64,000 nt of DNA from Prinsepia uniflora (GCA_032719365.1 CM064872.1:46546252-46610251); one strand, 5' to 3'. Shown: positions 1-11,640, counted from the first letter of the stretch. Program-made: numbers and translations. Notes: generated by a model not told the origin, from the sequence alone.

Positions 1-1185
1 ACACTACACTATCCCTAGAAAAGTGATATGCAATTCTAGTAGGTCATGAGTTTAGGAGGTTACGAATAAAAGTCCTCCACCTAAATGTGATGCTACAAAT
101 TGCAACATGATATTGTGGTCCATCAAGCAATTGCATCGACAATTATACACGAATAAGGTAGCTAAGCTTATAAGAATAAATTGAGTTCATGAATCGCAAT
201 AATCCAACAAATTCAGTCATGTATAATGATCACAATCAAGAGCCAGAAATCTAAGCATGAACTAACATGGCTAGGGCTTCAAAAAACCCCAATCCTAAAG
301 GAAACTACTCACACATACTTAGACTAACAAAAAACATAATTGAATTCATAAAAACGTAAAGAGATAAAGGAATTAATAAACACAAATACTAAGGAATAGC
401 AAGGAGTAGGAAAAAGGGGCTCAAACACTCTTCTTCTCCCAAGCCTCACGTCCACCTTAGCACCAAAGACTTCAATCCAAAAGCTTCAAAACTAGTAAAT
501 TGCGGCTAATAGTGAAGTAATTTTGAGTATAAAATTTGACAGAGTTTATTGCACCTTGGAAGGTAAAACAGGCCTCATAACAATAAGAAAATAACATCTA
601 TATATAGGCCTCAAACCTGCCCTAGCTTAGCCCTAATTACAAGAGGAAAAGCAATCCAAAACAAGGAGGAAATCCTCCTTGGCCGTGAATCCCCTTCTAG
701 CCGCATTTTTGGGATTCCTTGCAAGGCAAGGAATCCTTCTTCCTTATTTCTTGCCAATTTGACTTCAACTTTGATGAGGAAACTTCATAACTTTTTTTTC
801 CAAGTCAGGTCCATACGAATCCTAGTAGAAAAGGGAGGTAATTTGCGGCTAGGAAAGTTCCACATTGAACAAGGAACACTTTTATCCCTTAATCACAATT
901 TAGAAGATAATTAGGGTTTAGCCATGATTTATGAACCATGGCACATCTTTGCCGTGAATTTGAGTGGTGATGTGGTACTTTGTGAGTCCTTGATGAGTTT
1001 TTGAAGAATTAGCCTAGGGATGATCACATTTCATTGCAAAAACATGATTTAAACCTCAACGAAACAATTAGCACAAACTTCACAAAATATAACATTTTCT
1101 CCTATTGATTGAACAATTATAATCAAAAGATAAGTGAAAGGGATAAGAAATAACATTGAAACAATGCTTAATTCATGACTTATCA
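1..1185 (-). mobile_element. Possible LTR end of an old Ty3/gypsy element
   Basis: On the minus strand a purine-rich stretch (AGGTTTGAGGGAATT, just right of 1185) is followed by TGATAAGTCATG, which looks like a polypurine tract followed by an LTR start. The supposed LTR runs leftward out of the window, so its other end, length and target duplication cannot be seen. The style resembles Tat/Athila-lineage elements, but that is inference from family knowledge. No coding frame is visible. The sequence shares none of the family 1 or family 2 LTR motifs found elsewhere in the window. Confidence 0.3.
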
Positions 1186-3869
1186 AATTCCCTCAAACCT
1201 ATCTTTTGCTAATCTCTTAGCAAAACAGAAAACAAACAACTCAATCTAGTTAAGATAAGCATTTAAACCCCTAGGTTCACATAGTAGGACGAGTTTTGTC
1301 TCTGAGGGTTATAGCAACACGACACCACAAAAATTTTACTTAACGCAAATGATTCTAGAAATCATGTGTCAACAAGTTAATAAGAACAAAGAATAGGAAA
1401 CAAACTTGCAAAAACCAAGGAACATGCCAAAACCGTGAACTCAATGTGTCAAGTGTTTACACCAATATCTCAAATGATCAAACTAGAAAAGAACGTCATC
1501 TAAACACCCTAAAAAGATTTCGCCTCGACTCTAATCCTCACTAGGAATCACTCAATGAACACTCAAATCCTAAGGCTCTCACTCAACAAGCTTATGTGCT
1601 GAGTTTATGTAAAGGAAATCAAGTTAATCACATATGAGTTTCAAAGAAGAATGTCACTTTATGTGGAAATATGATCTCAAGAAGGAATTGAAGTTTAAGA
1701 ACAGAGGTACGTACCTTGATCCTTTGCATAACCATCCATGAGATCAATAGGTCTTCATTCAAGGGTTGTAATGGGGCTAGGTTCTTGGGTTTAGAAAGGA
1801 AAGTTGGAAATCAAAGAACCTAAGCCGCATCAAGGCATGAGAAGTCATGACTCAGACCTTGACTAAGATGAAACCACTTACGCTCACTACACTTATTTGA
1901 GGTACTTGGCTCACTTGACTCAGCTCTAAGTTCATTGCTTTTTTTTCTCTTCTTTTCTAATCGTATTTTTCTTTTTCTTTTGCTTTCTTTTCTTTTCTTT
2001 TAACTAACTGAACTTGATACACTTTTTCTTTTGTTTATATGAGTTGAGCCAAGATCATACAATAACTTCCACACTTTACAAATAAACGAATGATCTTTCA
2101 ATCCAAGCATACTTCAATTACATAAGCATAGGTAGCACAGAACATCAACACATTTCCTCCTCACAATGAATTCTCATTCGATGCAACCTTGACACAAGCT
2201 TAGATCATAGGGTATTGCCATATTTAGGGGTTCAAAACTTGGTTAGGTCATAATGTAGGTGAAGAACAAAATGGCTAAGTGTTTGGGTCAGGTCATAATA
2301 TAGGTGAAGAACAAAATGGCTAAGCGTTTGGCTTCAAAGGGGCTTAATGAGCATGCAATTGGGACGGGGAAAAGAAAGGCCTTTAGGAGCTAAAACACAT
2401 ATAGCCTATATCACATCTCATAAAAAATTACACATTAAATCATGAGTATCCAATAGATATGGTTGTTTAAACATCAATGCAATTAGAACGAGATCATGCA
2501 ATTATGAACAAAATGATGAGTGTTTAAGAGTAGAAACAAGTAGATCACTCAGAAAGAAAGGCAATCAAGCTCAAAGATCTCATAATGGTAGTCTCCACTA
2601 ATTTTCGAAGTATGCTCAAATTCAATTGTTTTGGTTTTTTAATCACTTGATTATGGTATCATGAGGAGCAAGTGTGAGTTCAATGGCAATGTCAATGATT
2701 CGTAGTAAGTACAATCAATTCTCACATTCTATCCATTCATATTAACTTGTTTAGGAATAAAAACTAGCATAAGACGGAAAAAAGCAAAGAAAATCAAAAC
2801 AGAACCTAAAAAATAGCAAGCAAAAGAAAATAGAAAACTGGTTTGTATCCCCCAAAACATGAGTTTTTCATGTCCACACCCCCAAACCAAAATGAGAGAT
2901 TTTCTACAATGTTACAAGGATAAAAGTAAGACAAATTCATTAGATGGAAAGTGAAAAATTTTCACAAGGGAAAGGGAACAAACTAGGACTAGGTGAGCAC
3001 CCAAAGGTGCTTGTGAACCAAAGGTTTGGTTTCTTAATCACTTGATTATGGTATCGTGAGGTGCAAGTGTGAGTTCAATGGCAATGTCAATGATTCGTAG
3101 TAAGTACAAGAAATTCTCACATTCTATCCATTCATATTAACTTGTTTAGGCATAAAAACTAGCATAAAACGAAAAAACAGCAAAGAAAATCAAAACAGAA
3201 CCTAAAAAATAGCAAGAAAAAGAAAATAGAAAACTAGTTTGTATCCCCCAAAACATGTATTTTTTCATGTCCACACCCCCAAACCAAAATGAGAGATTGT
3301 CCTCAATGTTGCAAGGATAAAAGTAAGACAAAGTCATTAGATGGAAAGTGAAAAATTTTCACAAGGGAAAGGGAACAAACTAGGACTAGGTGAGCACCCA
3401 AAGGTGCTTGTGAACCAAAGGGCACTCGAAGGACTCCAAACTTGCCCCTCCTTTAGTGGGGTCCTTCCTGCAATAGAAAATAAACGATTAGTGACGTACG
3501 AAGGAATCCACTTTCTAGACCTTAACATTTCAGGGAACAAATAAAGAAGAGATTTAAAGGTAAGTAAGAACTGTTTGATCCCGTTTGCCATATAGGGATG
3601 ATGGTCATAGGTGAGAGGTTGTGGATGGGGCTTAGGCTCCCTAGGCTGTGGCTTTGAGCCATTCTTTGCGGCTAATGGTGTAAATGTTCACATCACCAAC
3701 ATGATAACCTTTTTATCCTTCCTCTTGCAAGGATTATTAAACTTGCACGTAAGACTAGGTAATGCATTAGAGTTCTCACCAAAACACGTAATCTAATTAA
3801 GGAACTTAAAAGGTGAAGATAGGGAGAAGTAGGGTCCTAGAAGTGCATAATCCATTCCCAAGTCTATAG
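1186..3869 (-). mobile_element. AT-rich noncoding 3' region of the same old element
   Basis: AT-rich DNA with no open frame worth reporting. Read on the minus strand it has a long purine stretch (plus-strand C/T tract at about 1938-2035) and a CCCCATTACAACC-like segment near 1764-1776. Both are typical of the long untranslated region before the 3' LTR in Tat/Athila-type elements. This assignment is inference. It contains the tandem duplication listed separately. The element is interrupted at 3870 by solo LTR A and resumes at 8630. Confidence 0.3.
2630..3421. repeat. 395-bp tandem duplication, two copies
   Basis: The first copy runs 2630-3024 and the second 3025-3421. Both begin TTTGG, run through TTAATCACTTGATTATGG, and end in GTGCTTGTGAACCAAAG. 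They differ at only a few scattered positions by eye, so the duplication is fairly recent relative to the host element. Short frames on both strands here are by-products of the repeat. Confidence 0.88.
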
Positions 3870-4764
3870 GTGATTGTAACGGCCCAAAAATTCAATTAAT
3901 GTAAATTCAGAAAGTTGAATGTAAAATGACATTTTTTCCCTTGTGTATATGTGGTTAAATGTTGACTTTTGACCCGAGAGGTTATTGGGAATTTGACCAA
4001 GACCAATTACGTAGATCAGGAGTTCATGATTATGTCGACAGGCGGTATGCCAAATTCGGATAATGTATGGAGGATTTATGGGTCTGGAACGTTTTTACGA
4101 GAAACCAGGTTGAACTTGATTTGTTGTGATTGGGCCTGAAATATCTAAAGCAGATCAATGGATGAGTGACACTTGTCACTCATCCCATTGGCCCTATTTC
4201 CCACAAATATGCACAAAGGTGCATCCCCTCCCTTCTTCCTCATTTCGACCGAAACAACCCCAAACCCTTTCTCATATGCTTTGCTGTTGCATGTGTGAGA
4301 GAGAGAGAGTGAGAGAGTGGACTGTGACGAAAAAGAAGCTAGAGACGGCAAGGACAGTCGTGAAGGGTGGCCGGAAAATCAAGAAAGGTAAGCCGTGGGT
4401 TTGAATTTTGGGTTTTGAATTTTGGGCATAAAACCCCAGCTTTCTGATCACTATTAACTTCTATGAGATTGTGCGAGTTTGTAGAGCCTAGAAACATGAA
4501 AAAAAGACGAAGGAGTGGGCCTGAGTGAAGGTTTGAGACTTGGCCGTGAGGAATTGAGCTTGACCAGGTAATCTCAGGACTTTTTCATCAATTCTAACAT
4601 CGTAGATAGGTTTCTGGGTGAGAGACGAGTCAAAGAGAAGAAGAATTGTGGTTTTTGGTGGTCAAACGACTGAGATATGGTTGGGTCTAGGTCGTGGGTT
4701 GATTGACCCATTACAGGGTTGCGGGTCAACCTGTCTGAAGATAGGAGATGATATCGCTGTCAGT

Positions 4765-5160
4765 TCACGTGGCAAATTAGGTGGTGCCATGTGGCAACTT
4801 GTCAGGTCCAGTTAGCATCGACGTGGTAGTACCATGTGAGTGATGTCAGACCACATGGACTAGTGAGGTGGTGCCACGTGATGATGTGTTAGAGACTTGT
4901 CAGAGGTGTCAGTGACACGTGGCAGTGATAACGTCAGCAAGTGATGTCATCATGTGACGTGGTAGTGTCAGATGGTGACATGGAACCAATCAAGGTGTAC
5001 CACGAGGCAGGATTTCAGGCTGTCAGGTGTCAGAGTTGTTAGGCTGACGTCAGCAGGTAACGTTAGCGGCTGACGTCAGCAGGTAACGTTAGCAGCTGAC
5101 GTCAGCAGGTGACGTTAGCAACTGACGTCAGCATTGACCAGCGTGACGTCCATTGACTGA
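4765..5160 (+). promoter_or_regulatory. Array of TGACGTCA and CACGTG words in LTR A
   Basis: Dense run of ACGT-core words: CACGTGG, GCCACGTGA, ACACGTGG, several TGACGTCAGC palindromes and many degenerate GATGTCA/ACGTGGT variants. These are the known binding cores of plant bZIP factors (TGACGTCA C-box/CRE-like, CACGTG G-box). That they act as enhancers here is inference. Equivalent arrays occur in solo LTR F and both LTRs of element 2. Confidence 0.5.
5043..5132. repeat. 26-bp tandem repeat with a 12-bp palindrome
   Basis: Units start at 5043, 5069, 5095 and (diverged at the first base) 5121. Each carries GCTGACGTCAGC, a perfect 12-bp palindrome, followed by AGGTAACGTTAGC. It sits at the downstream end of the ACGT-word array in LTR A. 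Confidence 0.87.
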
Positions 5161-6496
5161 ACTTTAACTGGCCCGTGTGGGCGCGTGGACACAAATTTTG
5201 AGGTTATACTGGTCTTGTTCGAAAGGTTTCGACAATCTGAATCCAATGGTGGTGGTTTCAGGTCGATCGAAGGTCATTTGATAGGTCATTTGGAGGTTTT
5301 TAGCCTCAGGAAGTATATTCGGGACACGTTTACTGTACCAAAAGTTTTGTGGGTTTATTGTATAAACTTGTATAGAATGTTAGTAACCCTCAGATGTGAT
5401 TTAGGCAGGCCTAAAGACTTTGGATTAGCTTCGGTGCGACTTATGGCGCGGAGTTTGAGAGTGCGGCTTGGACATTATGTGAGTGGACTTTTGTTTTATA
5501 ACTGTGATGCATGCATAAATGTTTTAAATGATTTATCGTATGATTTGAGTTGAAATGATTTGAATGATGATTTGATATCATTAATTGATGATTTTGTGGA
5601 TTTAACTATCAGTTTATGAATGATTTCACGGATTTGTGTCAAAATGGTATTTCGTGCGTGAAACTCAATTGGATAATGATTTTGACTTGGATTTGGAGTC
5701 AAATGTGAATTCAAGACTAAATTGATGGTTTTTAGATTTATGAAATGAGTTATGAACACTATTTTATGATGGTTTTGTGGAAACTGCTCTTGAAAGCTAA
5801 GTCTCGGGCATAGGCCCTGTTGAAATGTTTTGACTTGATTTGAGACATAAATGGTTTTAAAATGAGTTTACTAGATTTGGTGATTGTTCCACATATACCA
5901 TCCTTTGTGATTTGATTGTCTCGTCCAGACATCGTAGATCCTAGAGTAGCCACGATACACTACTTGGAGATGAGTAGCTCCGAAAAAGGCTCAATATCAG
6001 GAGTGTGAGATTATGATATCACCCGAACGTCATAGATCCTGGAGATGATATCACCCCAGGCGTCATAGATCCTGGGAATGTACTCAGATGTGAGACTCCT
6101 GAGTTGCACACGTAGCATTGACATTGTGACAGCTACTTGGATATCGAGGATTGGTTATTTTGTGATTTATTGATATTCGTGTCCAGATATTTGTATAATG
6201 CTTTAAGTTATTTTCATACGATTTGATTTCTATGCATGCATGCTTTTAACCTTGAGGGTAAACTGTGATTTTTCTTAAATCGTATTTTGAAAATGCTTAT
6301 TTTTGTCCACTCACATTTTGACTGTTTTATTGACCCTCCAGGGCGTGGCGTAGATCTCGGGGCTGATATTGAGGCTGAGGCATAAAGGTTACCGTTGCGC
6401 ACTTGGACACCTTACAGGGTAGGACTTGGTATTTTTTTTTCTGTACAGTCCCATATGCTCTGTAATACCGTTGACTAGTTGAACTTTTCTCTCAAC

Positions 6497-8484
6497 AGTA
6501 ACGACCCGAAATTTCGAAAAAGGAAAAATTGGAAAAATTAAAGGAAATGACGATGCCCCTGGTGATAAGGGCCGAAAGTTGACTTTTCGATTAGGACCAG
6601 CTGAAAATTGATGCGAATTGAGGTTGTTATGGACTAGAACAGAGAGGGGGAAGACTTGGAATTGTTGAGCTTGAGTCGAATGGATTGGAGACATGGAACA
6701 ATGAAATTGGACTTGGAAAGGTGTTTATTAGAATCTCACGATGCTTCCTGATGCATCAATTGAAGGAAACCAATGAGAAATTGTGGAGATTGGATGATGA
6801 ACAGTGTTCTGGTGTTCTTCGACTTCGATTTCAATTCGATTGGCTTCAGGTAAGGTTCTATGTAATTGAGTTTACAGATCCCTAATTAAACCTATTTCGA
6901 TGCAAATGGACGTTTGAATTATTGAAATAGACGTTGAATTGATGGAGAATTAAACGGGTCATATCGCGGGTTGAACAACCCATTTGCAGGGAAGTCGGGT
7001 GAAGACGAATACTGTAGCAGGTTACTGTAGTAGCGCGTGGGTTTCACGGGCAGCCACTCACGGCGGAGCGTGAAGGCGCGTGGGCCCGATTCCCGAGGTG
7101 AGGTCAACATGACTTTTGTCCTATTTAATGTAACGAACATTTTGGCTTTGGTTTCGAGTCGATCAGACACTGTTTCGATATTATTTCGAGGGTCTGAAGG
7201 TTTATGTTACGTGTTTAATTAATATTTAATTCCCGAAAAATTATGGGGAATTAGTATGATGTTAATTAAGTTGTTAGTGACCCTAAGTAATGATTTTGGA
7301 CAGGATTCGAGGTTCCTGGAAAATGTCGGAAATTACGGAAACGCGTGCAGCTCGGAAAGCGAGCGGTTTGGACGGTGTGTGAGTGGACGTTTGTTTTATA
7401 AACCATTATGCATGCATAGTTAAATGTTTTACATGATTGATTGAATGATTTGAATTGCAATGATGTCCTGATGATGTGGCATGATTATTTGTGATTAAAT
7501 GATTATTTTAATCGATATTTCGGGCACGTTTTATGAGAAATGTGCAAATGATGTTTTGGGCTAGGCCCGGAGTCAAAAAGGTTTCTAAAAGGATATTTTG
7601 ACATAATTGGTGAGTCGATGATGATTTCTAGATTATTTTATTATTTTCAAATGAGATTTTACCGATTTCCGTGTAAATGGTATTTGGGCTTGAGACTCTA
7701 TTGGGAATGCTTATGACTTGGTTTGAAGTCATGGATATGGTTGATATGTGTTGTGGTACGGATTGTGTTTGTGATTGTGGATACTTGATACTGGATCATG
7801 TTCTGAATGGTGCGAGTGCATTCCCTAGACGTGACTCGAATGTTGCGTGAGTGCAGTTCCCGAGTATGTGGTACGCCTAGATGGTGTGTGTGCAGTCCCC
7901 AGACATGACTGATATGACTCGGATGGTGCCTGAGTGCAGTTCCCGAGGTTGGCCTACGCGTAGTGCGGATGTGACTGTGTGATTGTTGGTGCACTTGTGA
8001 ATAGTGTAGATTGATTGATTGTGCTCTTGTGAGTGGTGCTGATTGATGTTGATTGTGATTACGTACTGGTATTGAGTACGGGTTCCGGTCTGTGTGGCCA
8101 GGTGATTATGTTTTCACATGTTTTGGCCTGAGAGCAGGGATTTGATACTTGTTATGTGATTTGGCTGGAAAGCCGGTGGTTTTCATTCATATGTTTTTCC
8201 CTATGCATGCATGGTTTGATAAACTGAAGGGTAAATGAGATATTTTGAGATGTGTTTTTAAACGATATTATTTTTTTCCACTCACACCTTTTCTGTTTTG
8301 ATGACCCTTCAGGCCGTGGCAAGACGTTCGGGGCTGATCGAGAGGCGGAGGCATGAGCGGAAATCAGTGCAGTTATCCCTGGTCTGACAGGTGCTGAAGG
8401 GTAGTTTGGGGACTTCAGTTGACTTGTCAGACGGGAGCAGGACCGGGCACGGTTATTGAAGTCCAGTTGGGATAGGTCCTGTCA
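6497..8484 (+). mobile_element. Solo LTR B (family 1) nested in LTR A
   Basis: It begins AGTAACGACCCG (the expected first T is an A) and ends AGGTCCTGTCA. It is flanked by the perfect duplication TCAAC (6492-6496 and 8485-8489), giving a 1988-bp solo LTR. It holds the GC-rich CGCGTGG section near 7030-7085, the TGTAACGAACATTTTGG block at 7129, the cassette boundary TGTGAGTGGAC at 7378, ATGCATGCAT at 7408 and 8203, and CCACTCACA at 8278. The C/T-rich U3 is shorter than in LTR A, and there is no TGACGTCA array. No coding sequence. Confidence 0.92.
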
Positions 8485-8629
8485 TCAACGGTTCTGTATA
8501 GATACTTATCACTGGTCTGACAATGTTTGTTATTTGAACTTTTCCCTAGATAAGGTTACTTTTGGTATTTTAAGTTTGATTGTCAGACGAGAGTAGGATC
8601 CTTCTCGGTTATTGGGATGGGTCCTGTCA

Positions 8630-9121
8630 GTGATGGTACGATTTCCTTAGAGGTTGCACACGTGGGTGTGCCTAAGATTGGGACTAAGTCCATGGAAGAG
8701 GCAACCATGGACTTTGTGATAGGCTTTGGCTGTGGGGGTGCGGATATTTTAGGGACTTCAAAGGGAGGTGCTGTGGGGAATTCCTTGTTGTCCTGATCAT
8801 CCTAGGAAGGTTCCCAAAAAAGTTTCATTCGAAGGTTCTCTAGTTCTCTATCCTCTAAGAGGGCTTGCTAGAGTGTTCGTGGAGGTTGGACATGGCTATG
8901 AGCAAGAGAAGGAGGGGTCCAAGTGCAAGGTGGTGGGCTGCCCCATTCTTGGTTGTATGGAGCTAAGTAGGGCTGGTCATAGGGTGCTGGTTCATTAGTC
9001 CTTCCTTGGGGGTGTTCCCAATCTCCATGGTTGCTTAGGGCCAAAGGTAAGTGATCATACGACTCATATTCCCAACCGCTATGTTATGTATGGATTATCC
9101 CACGACTCCATGGTCACCTAG
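8630..9121. other. Remnant of the element that hosts LTR A
   Basis: This continues the pre-insertion sequence broken at 3869. A frame of 76 codons (8768-8998, plus) starts with ATG but has no family I recognise and no neighbouring exon signals. On the minus strand the segment is proline- and serine-rich in translation with several stops. I regard it as decayed transposon DNA of unknown lineage. Confidence 0.3.
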
Positions 9122-9257
9122 TGTAACGCCCCGAACTTTTCAATAATTGTAAAACCAGAAAATTAATGAAAAATGACCTGGTTAGGAAAAACCGATAATT
9201 TTGCCCCTAGTTAGGGAAAAATGTTGACTTTTGACATAGGATGCTATTTGGACTTTG
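9122..9257 (+). mobile_element. Family 1 LTR start, cut by the next LTR
   Basis: It begins TGTAACGCCCCGAAC and continues through TTTTGCCCCT and GTTGACTTTTGACAT, the usual first part of a family 1 U3. After 136 bp it is broken by the LTR starting at 9258. I could not find its continuation downstream, so the remainder is probably lost in the rearranged block that follows. Confidence 0.62.
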
Positions 9258-10465
9258 TGTAACGACCCGTCTCGAATTTCGGGATTAGATTAGTGACTAA
9301 TGGATTATTAGTGAGATTAATCGGTGTTTAGTTAAGCGAAATCATACGGACGGTGTAAAATGACCATTTTGCCCTTAGTCTTGGGTAAAATATTGACTTT
9401 TGACTGGGGTAGTCAAACGTATGAGGACCGATGATCGTGACATAGATTGGGATGTCACGAGTTCGTAGACAGGCGGCACGTCGAAATTGGACGTCGAATA
9501 AAAAAGTTATGGTCATGGGATCGAAATCGAGGATTTACGTCCCAGGATCCAAATAAAATAATAATTAAATCTGATTGGGTAGATATTTTTAGGTGGGGTC
9601 CTTGGATGAATGACAAGGGTCACTCATCCCATTGGCCACTTTCCTTAAAAAGGGGATCCATATCCATTAGCCATTAATTAATTAATTTGTTTAACTCACA
9701 CACTCTCTCCCAATCCCAGCCGTCCATTTTCGTTAGCCTTCCTCATCCTCACCATCCATCCTATCTCATTTGATCATCATCATCATTATCAAACTCACAT
9801 CTCTCATCTCTTTCTCTTTCCCGCGATCATCTTCTTCATTTCCTTCTAAGAAACCTGAACACCCAACCAGTGAGAAACAAACCATTCAAACCCCTTCCAA
9901 ACGTCCTCTTTTGCCTGTGATTTGTGTGGGAAAAAGTGAGAGTGATTGGAGACGGTGAGGATGGTGCAAGAGGCGTCGACTGTCGTGGACGGTGGTGGGA
10001 GTTTGACGGTTAAACCCGAACACTGTTTTTGGGTTCAAAAATTGAGCTTTTGGTTTGGGCGAGTATCGATCATCTCCGTGGATTGGACGGTGTTTCTGGG
10101 GTCGTGACGACCGTGATGGTGGCCATGGCAACGCTCACAACGGCGAGGTAAGCCCCCAGACCCGTGAACCTGTTTTTGGGTAAAAAATGGTAGATTGGGG
10201 TTTGTTGTGTGTTGATCAATTTGGTCGATTCTACTGCGTCCTAGGGATCGATACGAGTTCGCAGGGCTTGGATTCGAGGAAAATGGTGGCCAGAGCTGGG
10301 AGCAGTCTTTTAAGGAACTTTGGATGTACTGTTTCTACAATATCAGGTATGATATCGACCTTATTGCATGATTTTGAAGTTGTAAATTGATTGAGGGGGA
10401 TTAGAAAAAGAGATAGAGGTTGGCAGGGTTGAAATTGGACTAAAATTGGATAAGTTAAGGCGTTG

Positions 10466-10565
10466 AACCAGTCTGGACCGGGCTGGTCCAAACCAGTCTG
10501 GACCGGGCTGGTCCAAACCAGTCTGGACTGGGCCAGTCTAAACCAGTGTGAACCGCGTTCAGCGA
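10466..10565. repeat. 25-bp GC-rich tandem repeat with GGACCGG
   Basis: Units start at 10466, 10491, 10516 and (degenerate) 10541. Each has AACCAGTCTGGACCGGGCTGG, which contains imperfect inverted CCAG/CTGG arms. Related CCGGTCC/GGACCGG stretches sit at the same relative place in other family 1 LTRs (19815-19870, 40600-40660, 46935-46985, 63480-63510). Confidence 0.8.
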
Positions 10566-11280
10566 GAGGTTGAAGACGATTGTGGCTGGCGCGTGATGCC
10601 CGGTGAAATTTGGGATTGGTTTCGATGTAACGAACATTTTGGGATTGGTTTCGTGTCGATCGGACATCGTTTCGATATAGTTACGGATGTCTGAAGGTTT
10701 AGGATCGAGTTTAAAAATAGTTAAAATTCGGGAAAATTACGGGGCTTCAATGAGAGGTTAATGAGGTAGTTAGTAACCCTCTAGTATGATTTAGACAAGT
10801 TTGGGAGTCCCGATGACGGCGATTAGCCCGAAGAGGCTTATGGCACACATACCAAGGCGGCAACTAGGACGGTCTGTGAGTGAACCTTGATTTCTAAAAT
10901 GTGATGCATGCATAAATGTTTTATATGTGTTATGGATATGATTTTGATCATGATGATTTTGGATTGGTGATTTACATGATTACACATATTTTGAGGTGAT
11001 TTATGTATTTGCACGTATATCGAGGTTTATGGTTTTACGTTGTGGTTATATGTGCTTATGATTTCGGTAATGGTTTAATGAAAAGTTTTTGGATTTGAAA
11101 AGGTAAACTCGGGCATGAGCCCTATTTGTTTTGGAAACCCCCGGACTTGAAGTGCATTTAGTTACGTTATCGGGCCAGTGGGCCAATTGGTTCGTGGATT
11201 GAATTGGGATTGGAAAATGGAATCAGGCATGAGACCCATTTGATTAACGAACTCTCGGACTTGGAGTCCATTTGATTTAA

Positions 11281-11640
11281 TAAGCCATCGGGCCTAAGGC
11301 CCAGTTGGTTTACGAAATCGGGCTTAAGGCCCAGTTGGTTTACGAAATCGGGCTTGAGGCCCAGTTGGTTTACAGAATCGGGCTTGAGGCTCAGTTGGTT
11401 TACGAAATCGGGCTTGAGGCCCAGTTGGCTTACGAAATCGGGCTTGAAGCCCAGTTGGTTTACGAAATCGGGCTTGAGGCCCAGTTGGTTTACTAAATCG
11501 GGCATGAGGCCTAGTTGGTTTACGAATTGGGGCTTGAGGGCCAGTTGGCTTACGAAATCGGGCTGGAGGACCAGTTGGTTTACGAAATCGGGCTGGAGGA
11601 CCAGTTGGTTTACGAAATCAGGCTTGAGGCCCAATTGGTT
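11281..11640. repeat. 30-bp minisatellite, 12 units, each with a small hairpin
   Basis: Twelve units of exactly 30 bp with consensus containing GGGCTTGAGGCCCAGTTGG. The core GGGCTTGAGGCCC can fold into a 4-5 bp stem with a 3-nt loop. Because 30 is a multiple of three, all frames stay open and yield fake repetitive proteins of up to 155 residues on both strands. The same repeat with fewer units occurs in the inverted LTR at 14910-16100 and in both LTRs of element 1. Confidence 0.96.

Larger units (their letters stand above)
3875..8629 (+). mobile_element. Solo LTR A (family 1), interrupted by solo LTR B
   Basis: It starts TGTAACGGCCC and ends GGGTCCTGTCA. It is flanked by the perfect 5-bp duplication GTGAT (3870-3874 and 8630-8634), which shows a complete integrated end pair with no internal domain. 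That is a solo LTR left by LTR-LTR recombination. Without the nested LTR B and its extra 5-bp duplication it is 2762 bp. Visible parts are a U3 with GTTGACTTTTGACC near 3961, a TGACGTCA/CACGTG array (about 4765-5160), the bounded cassette with TGTGAGTGGAC at 5478 and GTCCACTCACA at 6305, and palindromes ATGCATGCAT at 5507 and 6232. No coding frame is supported. Confidence 0.92.

Noticed and set aside
11167..11634. Frames of up to 155 codons on both strands with a ten-residue repeat
   Set aside because: They come from the 30-bp minisatellite, whose period is a multiple of three. The repeat carries no initiation context and lies in an LTR.
11281..11640. CRISPR-like array
   Set aside because: The units are directly adjacent 30-bp repeats with no unique spacers, in plant DNA.
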